Below, piece after piece: positions 8,261 to 17,379 of a DNA stretch of 64,000 nt. Position numbers and translations under genes: made by a program. Positions within the stretch are counted from its first letter, which is position 1; each line of letters starts with the position of its first letter. The stretch spans positions 93,742-157,741 of the forward strand of contig NZ_SEWG01000008.1 in assembly GCF_004168255.1 (NCBI RefSeq), given 5' to 3'. The stretch is from Mucilaginibacter terrigena. GTDB taxonomy: Bacteria > Bacteroidota > Bacteroidia > Sphingobacteriales > Sphingobacteriaceae. The notes under the pieces were generated by a model. That model worked only from the letters and a program-made list of their open reading frames with translations, searched no databases and was not told the origin of the DNA.

Positions 8261-8953
8261 ATGAAATTTGGTGTAGTAATTTTCCCAGGCTCCAATTGTG
8301 ATGAGGATATCATCCACGTTCTTGAAAATGTAATGGGCCAGCAGGTAGTGCGGTTATGGCATAAAGACCATGATTTGCAGGGCGCTGAGTTTATTGTGTT
8401 GCCGGGCGGCTTCTCTTTCGGCGATTACCTGCGCTCGGGCGCAATTGCCCGTTTCTCGCCTATTATGCAGGAGGTTATACAGTTTGCGGCAAAAGGCGGC
8501 AAAGTGTTAGGCATTTGCAACGGTTTCCAGATATTGACAGAGGCAGGCCTTTTACCGGGCGCGTTGCTGCACAATAAAAACCGCAAGTTTATTTGCCGCA
8601 ACATCCACATGAAGACGCAAACCGCTAACTCGCTGGTTACGCAGCTTATCGACCCGCAACGCGCATTAAAAATACCTTTGGCCCATGGCGAGGGTAATTA
8701 TTTTGCCGATGCAGATGTGCTGAAGGCTATAAATGATAACGACCAGGTGCTGTTTCGCTATTGCGACGAGGCCGGTAATATCACCACCGAAAGCAACCCT
8801 AACGGCTCTATAGAAAATATTGCCGGCGTAACTAACATTACCCGCAACGTGTTTGGCTTTATGCCCCACCCCGAGCGTGCGTCTGAAAGCCTGGTAGGTA
8901 ACGAGGATGGCCTTGCTATTTTCGAATCGATATTGTCACTGGCTAAAGCTTAA
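8261..8953 (+). CDS. purQ: Phosphoribosylformylglycinamidine synthase subunit PurQ (glutaminase)
   Basis: A 230-residue class I glutamine amidotransferase supplying ammonia for the fourth step of purine synthesis (FGAR to FGAM). The nucleophile is C86 in GICNGFQIL, and H203/E205 in PHPERA complete the triad. LPGGFSFGDYLRSGA is the PurQ signature around the oxyanion region. The short form implies that PurL and PurS are separate genes elsewhere. The next gene, coaX, begins directly after the stop codon, so the two are almost certainly co-transcribed. Confidence 0.95.
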   Translation: MKFGVVIFPGSNCDEDIIHVLENVMGQQVVRLWHKDHDLQGAEFIVLPGGFSFGDYLRSGAIARFSPIMQEVIQFAAKGGKVLGICNGFQILTEAGLLPGALLHNKNRKFICRNIHMKTQTANSLVTQLIDPQRALKIPLAHGEGNYFADADVLKAINDNDQVLFRYCDEAGNITTESNPNGSIENIAGVTNITRNVFGFMPHPERASESLVGNEDGLAIFESILSLAKA

Positions 8954-9697
8954 ATGCTAAACCTGGTTATTGATATTGGCAACACTTTTACCAAGGTAGC
9001 CGTTTTTAATAACGATGGCCTGATTAAAGTGGAGCAATACCAGCAGCCAACCCGGGCAGATATCGATGGCTTTTTAAATGATCATAAAATTGACCGGGTA
9101 ATCATATCATCTGTAAAAACAGAAAAACAACCCTGGCAAGCCCTGCTGGAAAACAAGTTTGCGGTGGTATATTTTAACAGCGGCATAACTGCAGGCATAA
9201 ATAATCATTACAAAACACCCCAAACACTTGGCGCCGACAGGCTGGCAGCGGTAATAGGGGCCAATTATTTATACCCGGGTGTAAACAATTTGGTTATAAG
9301 CGGGGGCACCTGCATCACTTATGACTTTATTGATGCCGGCGCAAATTATTTTGGTGGCAGTATATCACCGGGGTTAAATATGCGTTATAAAGCCGTTAAC
9401 CACTACACCGCGGCGCTTCCGTTAATTGAAGCCGATAAAAATTTTACAGCGGCGTATGGTGACGATACTGCATCCGCGATACTATCGGGTGTGCAAAACG
9501 GGATAAAATACGAGCTGGAAGGTTTTATTAATAATTATACAAATACAGCAAAAGGGTACAACATTATACTAAGCGGGGGCGATAGTATTTTTTTTGATAC
9601 TCTATTGAAAAATAGCATCTTTGCCCCCTATATTAAAATTGAGCCTTACCTGGTTCTTAAAGGATTAAACGCAGCTATACAAAAGCATAATGATTAA
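8954..9697 (+). CDS. coaX: Type III pantothenate kinase
   Basis: A 247-residue ASKHA-fold kinase that phosphorylates pantothenate at the first step of coenzyme A synthesis. DIGNTFTKVAVF is the phosphate 1 loop with D6. TLGADRLAA is the G-x-D-R motif, GGTCITYDFID the second catalytic region and GGSISPGLNMRYKA the substrate loop. The length is normal. ATG 8954 immediately follows the purQ TAA, and the 3' end overlaps the next gene by 8 nt, suggesting translational coupling on both sides. Confidence 0.94.
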   Translation: MLNLVIDIGNTFTKVAVFNNDGLIKVEQYQQPTRADIDGFLNDHKIDRVIISSVKTEKQPWQALLENKFAVVYFNSGITAGINNHYKTPQTLGADRLAAVIGANYLYPGVNNLVISGGTCITYDFIDAGANYFGGSISPGLNMRYKAVNHYTAALPLIEADKNFTAAYGDDTASAILSGVQNGIKYELEGFINNYTNTAKGYNIILSGGDSIFFDTLLKNSIFAPYIKIEPYLVLKGLNAAIQKHND

Positions 9698-10994
9698 ATA
9701 TATAAGGTTCGTAATAATACTGTTCTTATTTACTGCAACGGCAATTGGCGTAAAGGCACAATCAACTTCTACCACCAGTTCGCCTTATTCGCGATATGGC
9801 ATTGGCGAGATCAGCCCCATGCTGCTTCCTCAAAATGTTGCAATGGGCGGTATTGGGGTAGCAACCAACCGTATCAATAACTTTTCTACCATAAACCCGG
9901 TTAACCCTGCTTCGTACGCTGCAATTGGCTTAACCGTAATGGATATAGGCTTATACGGCAAATTTAACACCCTCGAAAAAACGGGGCAAAAATCTCAAAC
10001 CAACTCCAACTTCAGGCTTAGCCATATTGCATTTGGCATACCGCTTTCAAAACGCTCGGCTATTAGCTTTGGCTTAATGCCATACAGCGAAGTAGGCTAT
10101 AATTACAGGCAGATAAGCCAGCTTGCACCCGATACCATTGCTAATTATATCTACAGCGGCGATGGTGGCTTGTCTAAATTTTATTTAGGCTATGGCTTTG
10201 GCATAGGTAAGCATTTATCAATTGGTGCCAATATATCTTACATATTTGGCAGCCTTAAAGAAACACAATCAACAGAGGTGCCTGCATTGCCCGGTTTTTT
10301 AAACTCGCGCATTGAAGAAGGCAATAGCATAAGCGGTTTAAATTACGATTACGGCATCCAGTACGCTATAGATCTTTCCGAAAAAAGGCATCTTACATTT
10401 GGTTACTCGGCATCTGCAAATACAAAACTTAATACAGTTAACAGCTATATTGTAAGCAGCTATTACAGGGATGCTAACGGCGATGAAGGTGTTGCTACCG
10501 ATAGTATCATCAACAATCAACAGCCATCAGCCAAAATACAGCTGCCAATGGTAAATCGTTTCGGGGTATCTTTCCAAAGTGATGGTAAATTTTTAATTGG
10601 CGCCGATTACACCATGAGCAATTGGTCGAAACTTACTGTAGCCGGGGTTAATAAAGGGCTTCGCGATAGCAAAACATTTAATTTAGGCGGCCAGTTTACC
10701 CCCAACATCAATTCTTTATCAAGTTATTTTGCCGCGGTTGATTATCGTTTAGGTTTTATTTACGATCAAACCTATCTAAACGTAAACAATACCGATATTA
10801 AGCGCTATGCTGCTACGTTTGGCTTGGGTTTACCTTTAAGGTCTAATAACTCCAGTTTTTATAAAATAAACATTGGTGCCGAAATTGGCAAACGCGGCAC
10901 ACTGGTAAACAGCCTGGTTAAAGAAAATTATATTAACGTACACTTATCATTTAGCATTAACGATAAGTGGTTCCAGAAATACAAGTTTGATTAA
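9690..10994 (+). CDS. Outer-membrane beta-barrel protein (FadL/porin-like, uncharacterised)
   Basis: A 434-residue protein with a signal peptide (hydrophobic 7-19, cleavage after VKAQ) and alternating aromatic/polar strands typical of a barrel, ending in FQKYKFD with a terminal aromatic region. The N-terminal SPYSRYGIGEI is common to a Bacteroidota family of putative transport barrels. ATG lies within the end of coaX in an 8-nt overlap. It is followed 9 nt later by lptC, so it belongs to a purQ-coaX-OMP-lptC run. The substrate is unknown. Confidence 0.65.
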   Translation: MIKYIRFVIILFLFTATAIGVKAQSTSTTSSPYSRYGIGEISPMLLPQNVAMGGIGVATNRINNFSTINPVNPASYAAIGLTVMDIGLYGKFNTLEKTGQKSQTNSNFRLSHIAFGIPLSKRSAISFGLMPYSEVGYNYRQISQLAPDTIANYIYSGDGGLSKFYLGYGFGIGKHLSIGANISYIFGSLKETQSTEVPALPGFLNSRIEEGNSISGLNYDYGIQYAIDLSEKRHLTFGYSASANTKLNTVNSYIVSSYYRDANGDEGVATDSIINNQQPSAKIQLPMVNRFGVSFQSDGKFLIGADYTMSNWSKLTVAGVNKGLRDSKTFNLGGQFTPNINSLSSYFAAVDYRLGFIYDQTYLNVNNTDIKRYAATFGLGLPLRSNNSSFYKINIGAEIGKRGTLVNSLVKENYINVHLSFSINDKWFQKYKFD

Positions 10995-11003
10995 CACGGC
11001 ATA

Positions 11004-11579
11004 ATGCAAAACAGGTTAAAAAAACTGTGCATTTATTTACCGGTTGTTTTTACAGGCCTGTTTTTGAGCGCCTGCGAAAACGATATAAACAAGGTAAAAG
11101 CAATAGCTGCCGCTGATGCTACCAAACCTATACAGATAACTACCGGGGCTAATATAATCCTAAGCGATTCGGCTTTGGTAAAGGCCCAGCTTACTGCCCC
11201 GCTGCTTATACAATACGATACCAAAGAAAACCCCTACCAACTAATGCCTAAAGGTGTTAAGGTTGTTTTTTACAATCCCCAAATAAAAGAAGATGCCAAT
11301 ATAATTGCCGATACCGGTTATTATTACAGCCAGAAAGACCTGATAATATTTAAAAAGAATGTAGTGGCAACAAGAAACGACGGCACTGTTTACCGGTCGG
11401 AAGAGTTGCTATGGGATAAGAATAAAAAACAGGCTTATTCAAACAAAAAAGTGGTAATGACAAAACCTAATGGCGATGAAATGAGAGGTACCAGTTTTGT
11501 AACCGATGATAAACTACAAAATCCCAAGTTTCAAAATTCTACCGCCATCATTCATGTCGATGGCAGCATGCAGCAATAA
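11004..11579 (+). CDS. lptC: LPS export ABC transporter periplasmic protein LptC
   Basis: A 191-residue lipoprotein-like protein with a hydrophobic start and lipobox LSAC (C near 24). The core has the LptC/LptA-type beta-jellyroll pattern: IIADTGYYYSQKDLIIFKKNVVATR followed by YRSEELLWDKNKKQAYSNKKV. LptC sits between LptBFG and LptA in the lipopolysaccharide bridge. A predicted lipid anchor in place of the transmembrane anchor of the enterobacterial protein is a Bacteroidota feature. It precedes a PpiD-like chaperone by 98 nt. An OstA/LptA-like protein lies at 20935. Confidence 0.85.
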   Translation: MQNRLKKLCIYLPVVFTGLFLSACENDINKVKAIAAADATKPIQITTGANIILSDSALVKAQLTAPLLIQYDTKENPYQLMPKGVKVVFYNPQIKEDANIIADTGYYYSQKDLIIFKKNVVATRNDGTVYRSEELLWDKNKKQAYSNKKVVMTKPNGDEMRGTSFVTDDKLQNPKFQNSTAIIHVDGSMQQ

Positions 11580-11677
11580 CAAGCCCCTGAATTTTACGCA
11601 AATTTTTGTGTTATAGAATTTTAGTAAAAATTGTATCTTGCGCCTCTTTTTGAGAAATATAAAATATATATAGTTGT

Positions 11678-13783
11678 ATGGGTATAATGAGTTTTTTGCG
11701 GGAGCGAATGGGAAAGATTCTCGCAGGGGTTATTGGATTGGCGCTTTTTGCGTTTATTGTAGGCGAGGTGGTACAATCAGGTGGTGCTTTTTTCAGGGGC
11801 GATGTTAACAACATTGGCCAGGTAAATGGCGAAAATATCCCTTATGTTAAATTTAGCGAAAGGTTAGAGCAAAGCACGCAGCAGTTTAAACAACAGTCTG
11901 GTCAAAGCCTTACACCTCAAATTACAAACTACATCCAGGAAACCACCTGGAACCAGTTTTTAACAGAACTATTGTTAAATAAAGAGATAAATAAATTAGG
12001 CCTTATTGTTGGGCCCGACGAAAGGCAGGCGATGATAAGCGGGAACAACCCCGATCCGCAGATACAGCGCCAGTTTGTTGGCGCCGATGGCCAGTACGAT
12101 AAAACCAAACGCGATCAGTTTTTAAATTACCTGCAATCGCCTAAGGTTGACCCTACGCAGTTAAAAGCCTGGGCCGATTTTGTTATTCAGTTAGAAGAAG
12201 CAAAAAAACAGCAAAAATACATGGCATTGGTAACCAACGGCCTGTATGTAAACTCGCTTGATGCGCAGGACGATTATATTGCTAAAAATAAATTAGCGAA
12301 TTTTAAATATACAGTACTTAATTATGCATCAATACCTGATGCTAACGTTAAATTAACTGATGCTGATTACAGCACCTATTATAACGAGCACAAATCGGAA
12401 TTTAAAAACCCGCAGGAACTGCGCAGCTTTGAATACGTAAGCTTTAACGCGGCCCCGTCTACTGCTGATACCGCTGCTGTAAAAGCACAGGTTGATAAAT
12501 TGGTAACCGACTTTAAAGCTACCAACAACGATTCGCTTTTTGTACAGATCAACTCTGAAACAAAAGCACAGCTTGCATACATGAAAAAAGGCCAGCTGGA
12601 GCCAAGGTTAGATTCTGTAATGTTTAGCGCTGATAAAGGTTTTATTTACGGCCCTTATTTATCAAACGGCAGCTTTAAAGTAGCTAAGCTTGTTGATGCG
12701 AAGATTGGCCCCGACTCTGTAAAAGCAAGGCACATTTTGTTAAACCCTACTACCGAAGGTGGTGTTGACAGGGCAGTTGCCAAAGCCGATTCGCTTAAAA
12801 AACTTATTGCAGCCGGCAGGCCGTTTGCCGAGCTTGCTAAAAACTTTTCTGTTGATAAAGTAGCTAACGAAAAAGGCGGCGACCTTGGCACTTATGGCCG
12901 TAACACAATGGACCCTGTATTTGAAGCCGCAACTTTTGACGCTAAAGTTGGCGACATAAAAGTTGTAACTACCCAATTTGGCGTTCATATCGTTCAGATC
13001 TTAGATCAGAAAGGCTCATCAAAAGTGGTTAAAGTAGCGGTGGTTGATAAACCATTATTGCCAAGCACCAAAACAACCGCCGCGGTTTACGCCAAAGCAC
13101 AAGCTTTTTTAAGCTCATTAACGCCTGAAAACTTTGACGCGCAAGCTAAAAAAGCGGGCTTAACCATTAAAAATGCTGAAGATGTTAATGCTACCGCTGC
13201 AAGCGCATTAGGCTTAGATAACGCCCGCGAAGTTGTAAAATGGGCGTTTAAATCAGAAAAAGGCACTTTCTCTGACCAGGTGTTCTCTGTTGGCGACCAG
13301 TACGTGGTTGCACGTGTATCGGCTATAAAACCTAAAGGTGTTTTACCGTTAGATGTTGTAAAAAAACAAATTGAGCCGATGGTTCGCATCCAGGTTAAGG
13401 GTAAACAGCTTACCGATAAATTACAGGCTGCCTTAAACGGCGCTTCGGGTATTGACCAGGTTGCTCAAAAAGCAGGCAGCACGGTTGTTCCGTTACAAAA
13501 CATTGTATTTGCTAACCCGGTAATACCAGGTGCAACAGCCGAGTATAAGGTTATAGGTACCGTATTTGGTTCGCAGCCAAATAAACTGTCAAAACCTGTA
13601 GCGGGCCAGCAAGGTGTTTACGTATTTACATTAGATAGCTTTACTAACCCTGCGCAGCTTACAAACAACGTTAGGGAGAAACAACAGATAGGCCAGGCGC
13701 TTGCACAACGCTCGCAAGGCCAGGTGCTTGATGCCCTGAAAGATAAGGCGAATGTAAAAGATAACAGGGCTAAGTTCTTGTAA
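11678..13783 (+). CDS. PpiD-like membrane-anchored peptidyl-prolyl isomerase/chaperone
   Basis: A 701-residue protein. One transmembrane anchor (about 13-32, ILAGVIGLALFAFIVGEVV) precedes a SurA-N/PpiD chaperone domain and a parvulin domain starting near 345 (VKARHILLNP, GGDLGTYGRNTMDPVFEAA, TQFGVHIVQI). A second, degenerate C-terminal chaperone lobe follows. It likely folds newly exported periplasmic proteins at the inner membrane. The ATG gives a short MGIMSFLRERMGK cytoplasmic start, typical of the family. A strong terminator at 13806 ends the transcript. Confidence 0.86.
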   Translation: MGIMSFLRERMGKILAGVIGLALFAFIVGEVVQSGGAFFRGDVNNIGQVNGENIPYVKFSERLEQSTQQFKQQSGQSLTPQITNYIQETTWNQFLTELLLNKEINKLGLIVGPDERQAMISGNNPDPQIQRQFVGADGQYDKTKRDQFLNYLQSPKVDPTQLKAWADFVIQLEEAKKQQKYMALVTNGLYVNSLDAQDDYIAKNKLANFKYTVLNYASIPDANVKLTDADYSTYYNEHKSEFKNPQELRSFEYVSFNAAPSTADTAAVKAQVDKLVTDFKATNNDSLFVQINSETKAQLAYMKKGQLEPRLDSVMFSADKGFIYGPYLSNGSFKVAKLVDAKIGPDSVKARHILLNPTTEGGVDRAVAKADSLKKLIAAGRPFAELAKNFSVDKVANEKGGDLGTYGRNTMDPVFEAATFDAKVGDIKVVTTQFGVHIVQILDQKGSSKVVKVAVVDKPLLPSTKTTAAVYAKAQAFLSSLTPENFDAQAKKAGLTIKNAEDVNATAASALGLDNAREVVKWAFKSEKGTFSDQVFSVGDQYVVARVSAIKPKGVLPLDVVKKQIEPMVRIQVKGKQLTDKLQAALNGASGIDQVAQKAGSTVVPLQNIVFANPVIPGATAEYKVIGTVFGSQPNKLSKPVAGQQGVYVFTLDSFTNPAQLTNNVREKQQIGQALAQRSQGQVLDALKDKANVKDNRAKFL

Positions 13784-13805
13784 CAAAAATTTAAAGTAAT
13801 TTTGC

Positions 13806-13844
13806 ATCCGGCACCAACGTTATAGTTAGTGCCGGATTTTTTTA
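13806..13844 (+). terminator. Rho-independent terminator after the PpiD-like gene
   Basis: A 9-bp perfect stem (ATCCGGCAC at 13806-13814 with GTGCCGGAT at 13829-13837) is followed by a run of T, 23 nt after the stop codon. Confidence 0.88.
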
Positions 13845-13872
13845 TTTAAGCGGGGGTTATTTCCGCTCACTT

Positions 13873-13934
13873 TAACTTCCCAAAAGGAAGTCGTAAAAAA
13901 GTCTCCCCTATCGGGGGAGATTTAGAGGCGGCTA
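13873..13934. repeat. Two-hairpin intergenic repeat, copy 1
   Basis: CTTCC/GGAAG hairpin (13876-13890), a TAAAAAAGTC spacer, then TCTCCCCTATCGGGGGAGA (13902-13920) and TTTAGAGGCGGCT. The same order recurs at 17289-17356 and 55682-55750. Confidence 0.6.
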
Positions 13935-13962
13935 ATTGCCGGATTTTTTTATTTAACGCATC

Positions 13963-14478
13963 ATGGAAATACAGGAAAACATCATCAATAAAGTTGCGCA
14001 AAGCGGCCTGGTCACTTTAGACCCTGCCCAGTTTTATGCACCCGGCGAGCGCGTGGTTTATGATATTAAAGATAACCTGTTCCATGGCCTGATGCTGCGC
14101 GAGAAAGATTTCCGCGAGTTTGTAAAAACGCACGACTGGGCCCAATACCAGGGTAAAAATGTAGCGGTTACCTGCACTGCCGATGCCATTGTACCTGCCT
14201 GGGCATATATGCTGCTGGCAAACCGTTTGGCACCTTACGCCCGGCAGGTTGTTTTTGGTGATGCCGATGTATTAGAAACCGTGCTGTTTGTAAAAGAAGT
14301 TGCCGCGCTTGATGTTGAGCAATACCGCGACCAGCGCGTTGTTATCAAAGGCTGTGGCGATGTCCCCGTACCTGTATCGGCTTATGTAGAGCTAACACAA
14401 AGGCTAACACCTGTTGCAAAAAGCCTGATGTTTGGCGAGCCCTGCTCTACCGTACCTATTTATAAACGCAAGGATTAA
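13963..14478 (+). CDS. DUF2480 family protein
   Basis: A 171-residue cytoplasmic protein matching the Bacteroidota-specific DUF2480 family. It starts with a conserved NKVAQSGLVTLDP, then LREKDFREFVKTHDW and a central AIVPAWAYMLLA segment, and ends with a GCGDVPVPVSAY half that echoes the first. There is no signal peptide and no recognisable active site. It heads a three-gene run with the DUF3108 and DUF3109 genes (gaps of 34 and 5 nt), an arrangement that is probably co-transcribed. Function unknown. Confidence 0.8.
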   Translation: MEIQENIINKVAQSGLVTLDPAQFYAPGERVVYDIKDNLFHGLMLREKDFREFVKTHDWAQYQGKNVAVTCTADAIVPAWAYMLLANRLAPYARQVVFGDADVLETVLFVKEVAALDVEQYRDQRVVIKGCGDVPVPVSAYVELTQRLTPVAKSLMFGEPCSTVPIYKRKD

Positions 14479-14512
14479 ACCGTGCCGCGGTAATTGCGTC
14501 TATATCAATCAA

Positions 14513-15289
14513 ATGAAGAAATACTATTTAATCCTGATAATGCTTGCCTGCTTTTCGGCCGCGTTTAGCCAGGAAGTTACCAAAACAAACGAGGTTGCCT
14601 TCCAGGCGGGCGAACAGATAACATACAAATTAAAATACGGGATATTTACCGCGGCCGAGGCCGTTATTAAAGTAGAGAACAGCCCCGTAAAGTTTAACAA
14701 CCACCCCGCGCTGCATATTTTTGCAGATGCCAAAACTGCCGGCACGTTTAACCTGCTTTTTAAGGTGCGTAATAAGTACGAAACGTTTATTGATCCGCAC
14801 ACGCTGATGCCGTACTACTATTCGGAACAACGGCAGGAAGGCAGCTACAAGCATAGCGATAAGGTTACCTTTGACCATGATAACGGTGTAATAACCGCCG
14901 ATAAAGGAAAATTTCCTTTTAAAGGCAATGTATTTGATTTTTTATCGGCTTATTACTTTGCCCGCAATATTGATGTTTCTAAATTAAAGACCGGCGATAA
15001 ACTAAACATGCGCTATTTTTTGGAAGACGGTATCCATACCATGACTATTACTTTCATCGGGCGCGAACAGGTGAAGTGCGGGTTGGGCACTTTTAACTGT
15101 TTAAAGTTTAACCCAACTATTATCCCCGGGCGCATCTTCAGAAAAAATAGTAAGCTATATTTGTGGATAACTGATGATAAGAACCGCATCCCCGTTAAGG
15201 CGCATGTAGAACTTGTTGTTGGCAGCCTGGTAATGGACCTTACGCAGGCCAGCGGACTTAAATACCCGCTAAACCCGGTAAAAAAATAA
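14513..15289 (+). CDS. DUF3108 secreted protein
   Basis: A 258-residue exported protein with a signal peptide ending near CFSAAFSQ. The mature part is beta-rich with AGEQITYKLKYGIFTAAEA and MPYYYSEQRQEGSYKHSDKVTFD, typical of DUF3108, whose fold resembles periplasmic lipid- or LPS-associated barrels. The frame can be read further upstream to 14432, but only ATG 14513 gives a signal peptide. It sits between the DUF2480 and DUF3109 genes. Role unknown. Confidence 0.78.
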   Translation: MKKYYLILIMLACFSAAFSQEVTKTNEVAFQAGEQITYKLKYGIFTAAEAVIKVENSPVKFNNHPALHIFADAKTAGTFNLLFKVRNKYETFIDPHTLMPYYYSEQRQEGSYKHSDKVTFDHDNGVITADKGKFPFKGNVFDFLSAYYFARNIDVSKLKTGDKLNMRYFLEDGIHTMTITFIGREQVKCGLGTFNCLKFNPTIIPGRIFRKNSKLYLWITDDKNRIPVKAHVELVVGSLVMDLTQASGLKYPLNPVKK

Positions 15290-15294
15290 AACAA

Positions 15295-15858
15295 ATGATC
15301 GAAGTAGGAAGCGTGTTACTGCACGAGGATGTTATCAAAAATAATTTTGTTTGTAATTTAAACAAGTGCAAAGGCGCATGCTGCCTGGAGGGCGACTCGG
15401 GCGCGCCGCTCAATCATGATGAACTACAGATCCTTGACGATATCTATCCAAAAGTAAAACCCTACATGACCGCCAAGGGCATTGCCACCATTGAAGAGGT
15501 TGGCACCTATGTAGTAGATTTTGAAGGCGATTACACCACCCCCTGTGTTGAGGTGAATAAAGAATGTGCGTATGTAATATGGGAAAACGGTATTACCAAA
15601 TGCGCTATCGAAAAAGCATATGAGGAGGGTGCTGTTGACTGGCAAAAACCGATCTCGTGCCACCTGTACCCTATCCGTATCACCGCCTACCCCGAATTTG
15701 ACGTTTTAAATTACGACCGCTGGAGCATTTGCAGCCCTGCCTGCTCTTTTGGCGATGAACTGCAGGTAAAAGTGCACGAGTTTTTAAAAGGCCCTCTTAT
15801 TCGCAAATACGGCGAAGACTGGTACCGCGAGCTGGAAGATACGGTAGCGGGGATCTAA
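15295..15858 (+). CDS. DUF3109 cysteine-rich protein
   Basis: A 187-residue cytoplasmic protein with a NFVCNLNKCKGACCLEGD cluster near the start and further cysteines in TPCVEVNKECAYV, KCAIEKA, ISCHLYPI and ICSPACSFGD. Spacing matches DUF3109, related to YkgJ-type zinc or iron-sulfur binding proteins. The many cysteines imply metal-cluster ligation. It follows the DUF3108 gene by 5 nt. Catalytic role unknown. Confidence 0.8.
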   Translation: MIEVGSVLLHEDVIKNNFVCNLNKCKGACCLEGDSGAPLNHDELQILDDIYPKVKPYMTAKGIATIEEVGTYVVDFEGDYTTPCVEVNKECAYVIWENGITKCAIEKAYEEGAVDWQKPISCHLYPIRITAYPEFDVLNYDRWSICSPACSFGDELQVKVHEFLKGPLIRKYGEDWYRELEDTVAGI

Positions 15859-15917
15859 TCTTTTTTCACCATACCGAACAACGAATTCCAAATATCCAAT
15901 ACCGAATTAAGAAGCTG

Positions 15918-16020
15918 CCGCGGGCTTTCAGCCCGTGGTGTAGCACAAAGTTAGCTTTCAGCTGATGTAAGCAGAATGCTTACATCAGGCAATATCACGA
16001 GTTACGCTACGCTAAACTCG
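15918..16020. repeat. Intergenic cassette of three consecutive hairpins
   Basis: CGGGCT-TTC-AGCCCG (15921-15935, extendable to 15918-15938), a perfect 12-bp inverted repeat with GAA loop (15962-15988, CTGATGTAAGCA/TGCTTACATCAG), and CGAGTT/AACTCG (15998-16020). None is followed by a T run, so these are not ordinary terminators. Confidence 0.55.
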
Positions 16021-16135
16021 CGACAGCAATAACTAAGAATATAGGTTCCGCTATTAGCCTTATAGCATTTGTCCATCATCATATACAAGCTTTTACAATT
16101 AATTTAAATAATATTGCAGTTTATAATATTTGTTA

Positions 16136-17272
16136 ATGAAAAAGGCTTTAATAACGGGTATAACCGGGCAGGACGGTGCATATTTAGCTGAGTTTTTGCT
16201 AAAAAAAGGATACGAGGTGCATGGTATCAAACGCAGGTCGTCATCATTCAATACCGACCGCATAGACCACCTTTACCACGACCCGCACGAAAGCGGTGTT
16301 AAATTACAGCTGCACTACGGCGACCTTACCGATGCCATGAACTTAACCCGGCTTATCCAGGAGATACAGCCCGACGAGATCTATAACCTTGGCGCGCAAA
16401 GCCACGTTAAGGTAAGTTTCGATTCGCCCGAGTATACCGCCAACGCCGATGGCCTTGGTGTATTGCGCATATTAGAGGCCATCAGGTTATTAGGCCTTAC
16501 CCATAAAACACGTTTATACCAGGCGTCCACTTCAGAGCTTTACGGTTTGGTGCAGCACGTTCCGCAAAGCGAAACAACGCCTTTTTACCCGCGGTCGCCA
16601 TATGCCGTGGCCAAACTTTATGGCTACTGGATCATTGTAAACTATCGCGAAGCATATCAAATGTATGCCTGCAACGGCATACTGTTCAACCACGAGAGCC
16701 CTATACGCGGCGAAACGTTTGTTACCCGCAAAATTACCCGCGCGGTTGCCAAAATTGGCTTAGGCCTGCAGGATTGCCTGTATATAGGCAATTTATCGGC
16801 ACAGCGCGACTGGGGCCATGCAAAGGACTACATTGTTGCCATGTGGCTGATGTTGCAGCAGGACAAGCCGGAAGACTATGTAATAGCAACAGGTGTTACC
16901 ACTACTGTGCGCGAGTTTATTAAAATGGCTTTCGGCGAGTTGGGTATCGATATAGAGTTTAGCGGCAAGGATGAGAACGAGAGAGGTGTTATCATCGATA
17001 TCGACCAGCAAAAAATTGAAGAGTTAGGCTTAAACGCCGATGCCTTAAAGTTTGGGCAAACCATTGTAAAGGTTGATCCAAAGTATTTCAGGCCTACCGA
17101 GGTGGACCTTTTGATAGGTGATCCGTCGAAAGCTAAAAAACAATTAGGCTGGGAACCCGGTTATGACTTGCAAGCCCTGGTTACCGATATGGTACACTCT
17201 GACCTGCACCTGGCAAAGAAGGACGAGCATATGAAAAAAGGGGGCTTTAAAACATTAAACTATTTTGAATAG
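16136..17272 (+). CDS. gmd: GDP-mannose 4,6-dehydratase
   Basis: A 378-residue short-chain dehydrogenase-like enzyme making GDP-4-keto-6-deoxymannose from GDP-mannose, a precursor of fucose, rhamnose or perosamine units in surface polysaccharide. [15 protein letters not shown] is the NAD(P)-binding loop. STSELYG holds the catalytic S/T and E, and [15 protein letters not shown] contains the YxxxK pair. [11 protein letters not shown] is the NADP loop specific to GMD. TTG 16130 is in frame, but ATG 16136 gives the normal start. No fcl or other nucleotide-sugar gene is adjacent; the next gene is a Wzi-like barrel. Confidence 0.94.
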   Translation: MKKALITGITGQDGAYLAEFLLKKGYEVHGIKRRSSSFNTDRIDHLYHDPHESGVKLQLHYGDLTDAMNLTRLIQEIQPDEIYNLGAQSHVKVSFDSPEYTANADGLGVLRILEAIRLLGLTHKTRLYQASTSELYGLVQHVPQSETTPFYPRSPYAVAKLYGYWIIVNYREAYQMYACNGILFNHESPIRGETFVTRKITRAVAKIGLGLQDCLYIGNLSAQRDWGHAKDYIVAMWLMLQQDKPEDYVIATGVTTTVREFIKMAFGELGIDIEFSGKDENERGVIIDIDQQKIEELGLNADALKFGQTIVKVDPKYFRPTEVDLLIGDPSKAKKQLGWEPGYDLQALVTDMVHSDLHLAKKDEHMKKGGFKTLNYFE

Positions 17273-17288
17273 CTTAATACAATAAAGT

Positions 17289-17356
17289 CCCACCCCTCCC
17301 GGCAGGGAGGGCTTTAAAAAAGTCTCCCCTGCCGGGGGAGATTTAGAGGGGGCTAA
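17289..17356. repeat. Two-hairpin intergenic repeat, copy 2
   Basis: CCCTCCCGGCAGGGAGGG, then TTTAAAAAAGTC, TCCCCTGCCGGGGGA and GATTTAGAGGGGGCTAA. It is the best-preserved copy of the family also found at 13873 and 55682. Confidence 0.65.
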
Positions 17357-17379
17357 ATTAGTTTACAATTAGCATTATT

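Noticed and set aside
11604..11640. Promoter upstream of the PpiD-like gene (TTTG 11605, TATCTTG 11634)
   Set aside because: The spacing of 25 nt is too long, and the -7 box is imperfect.
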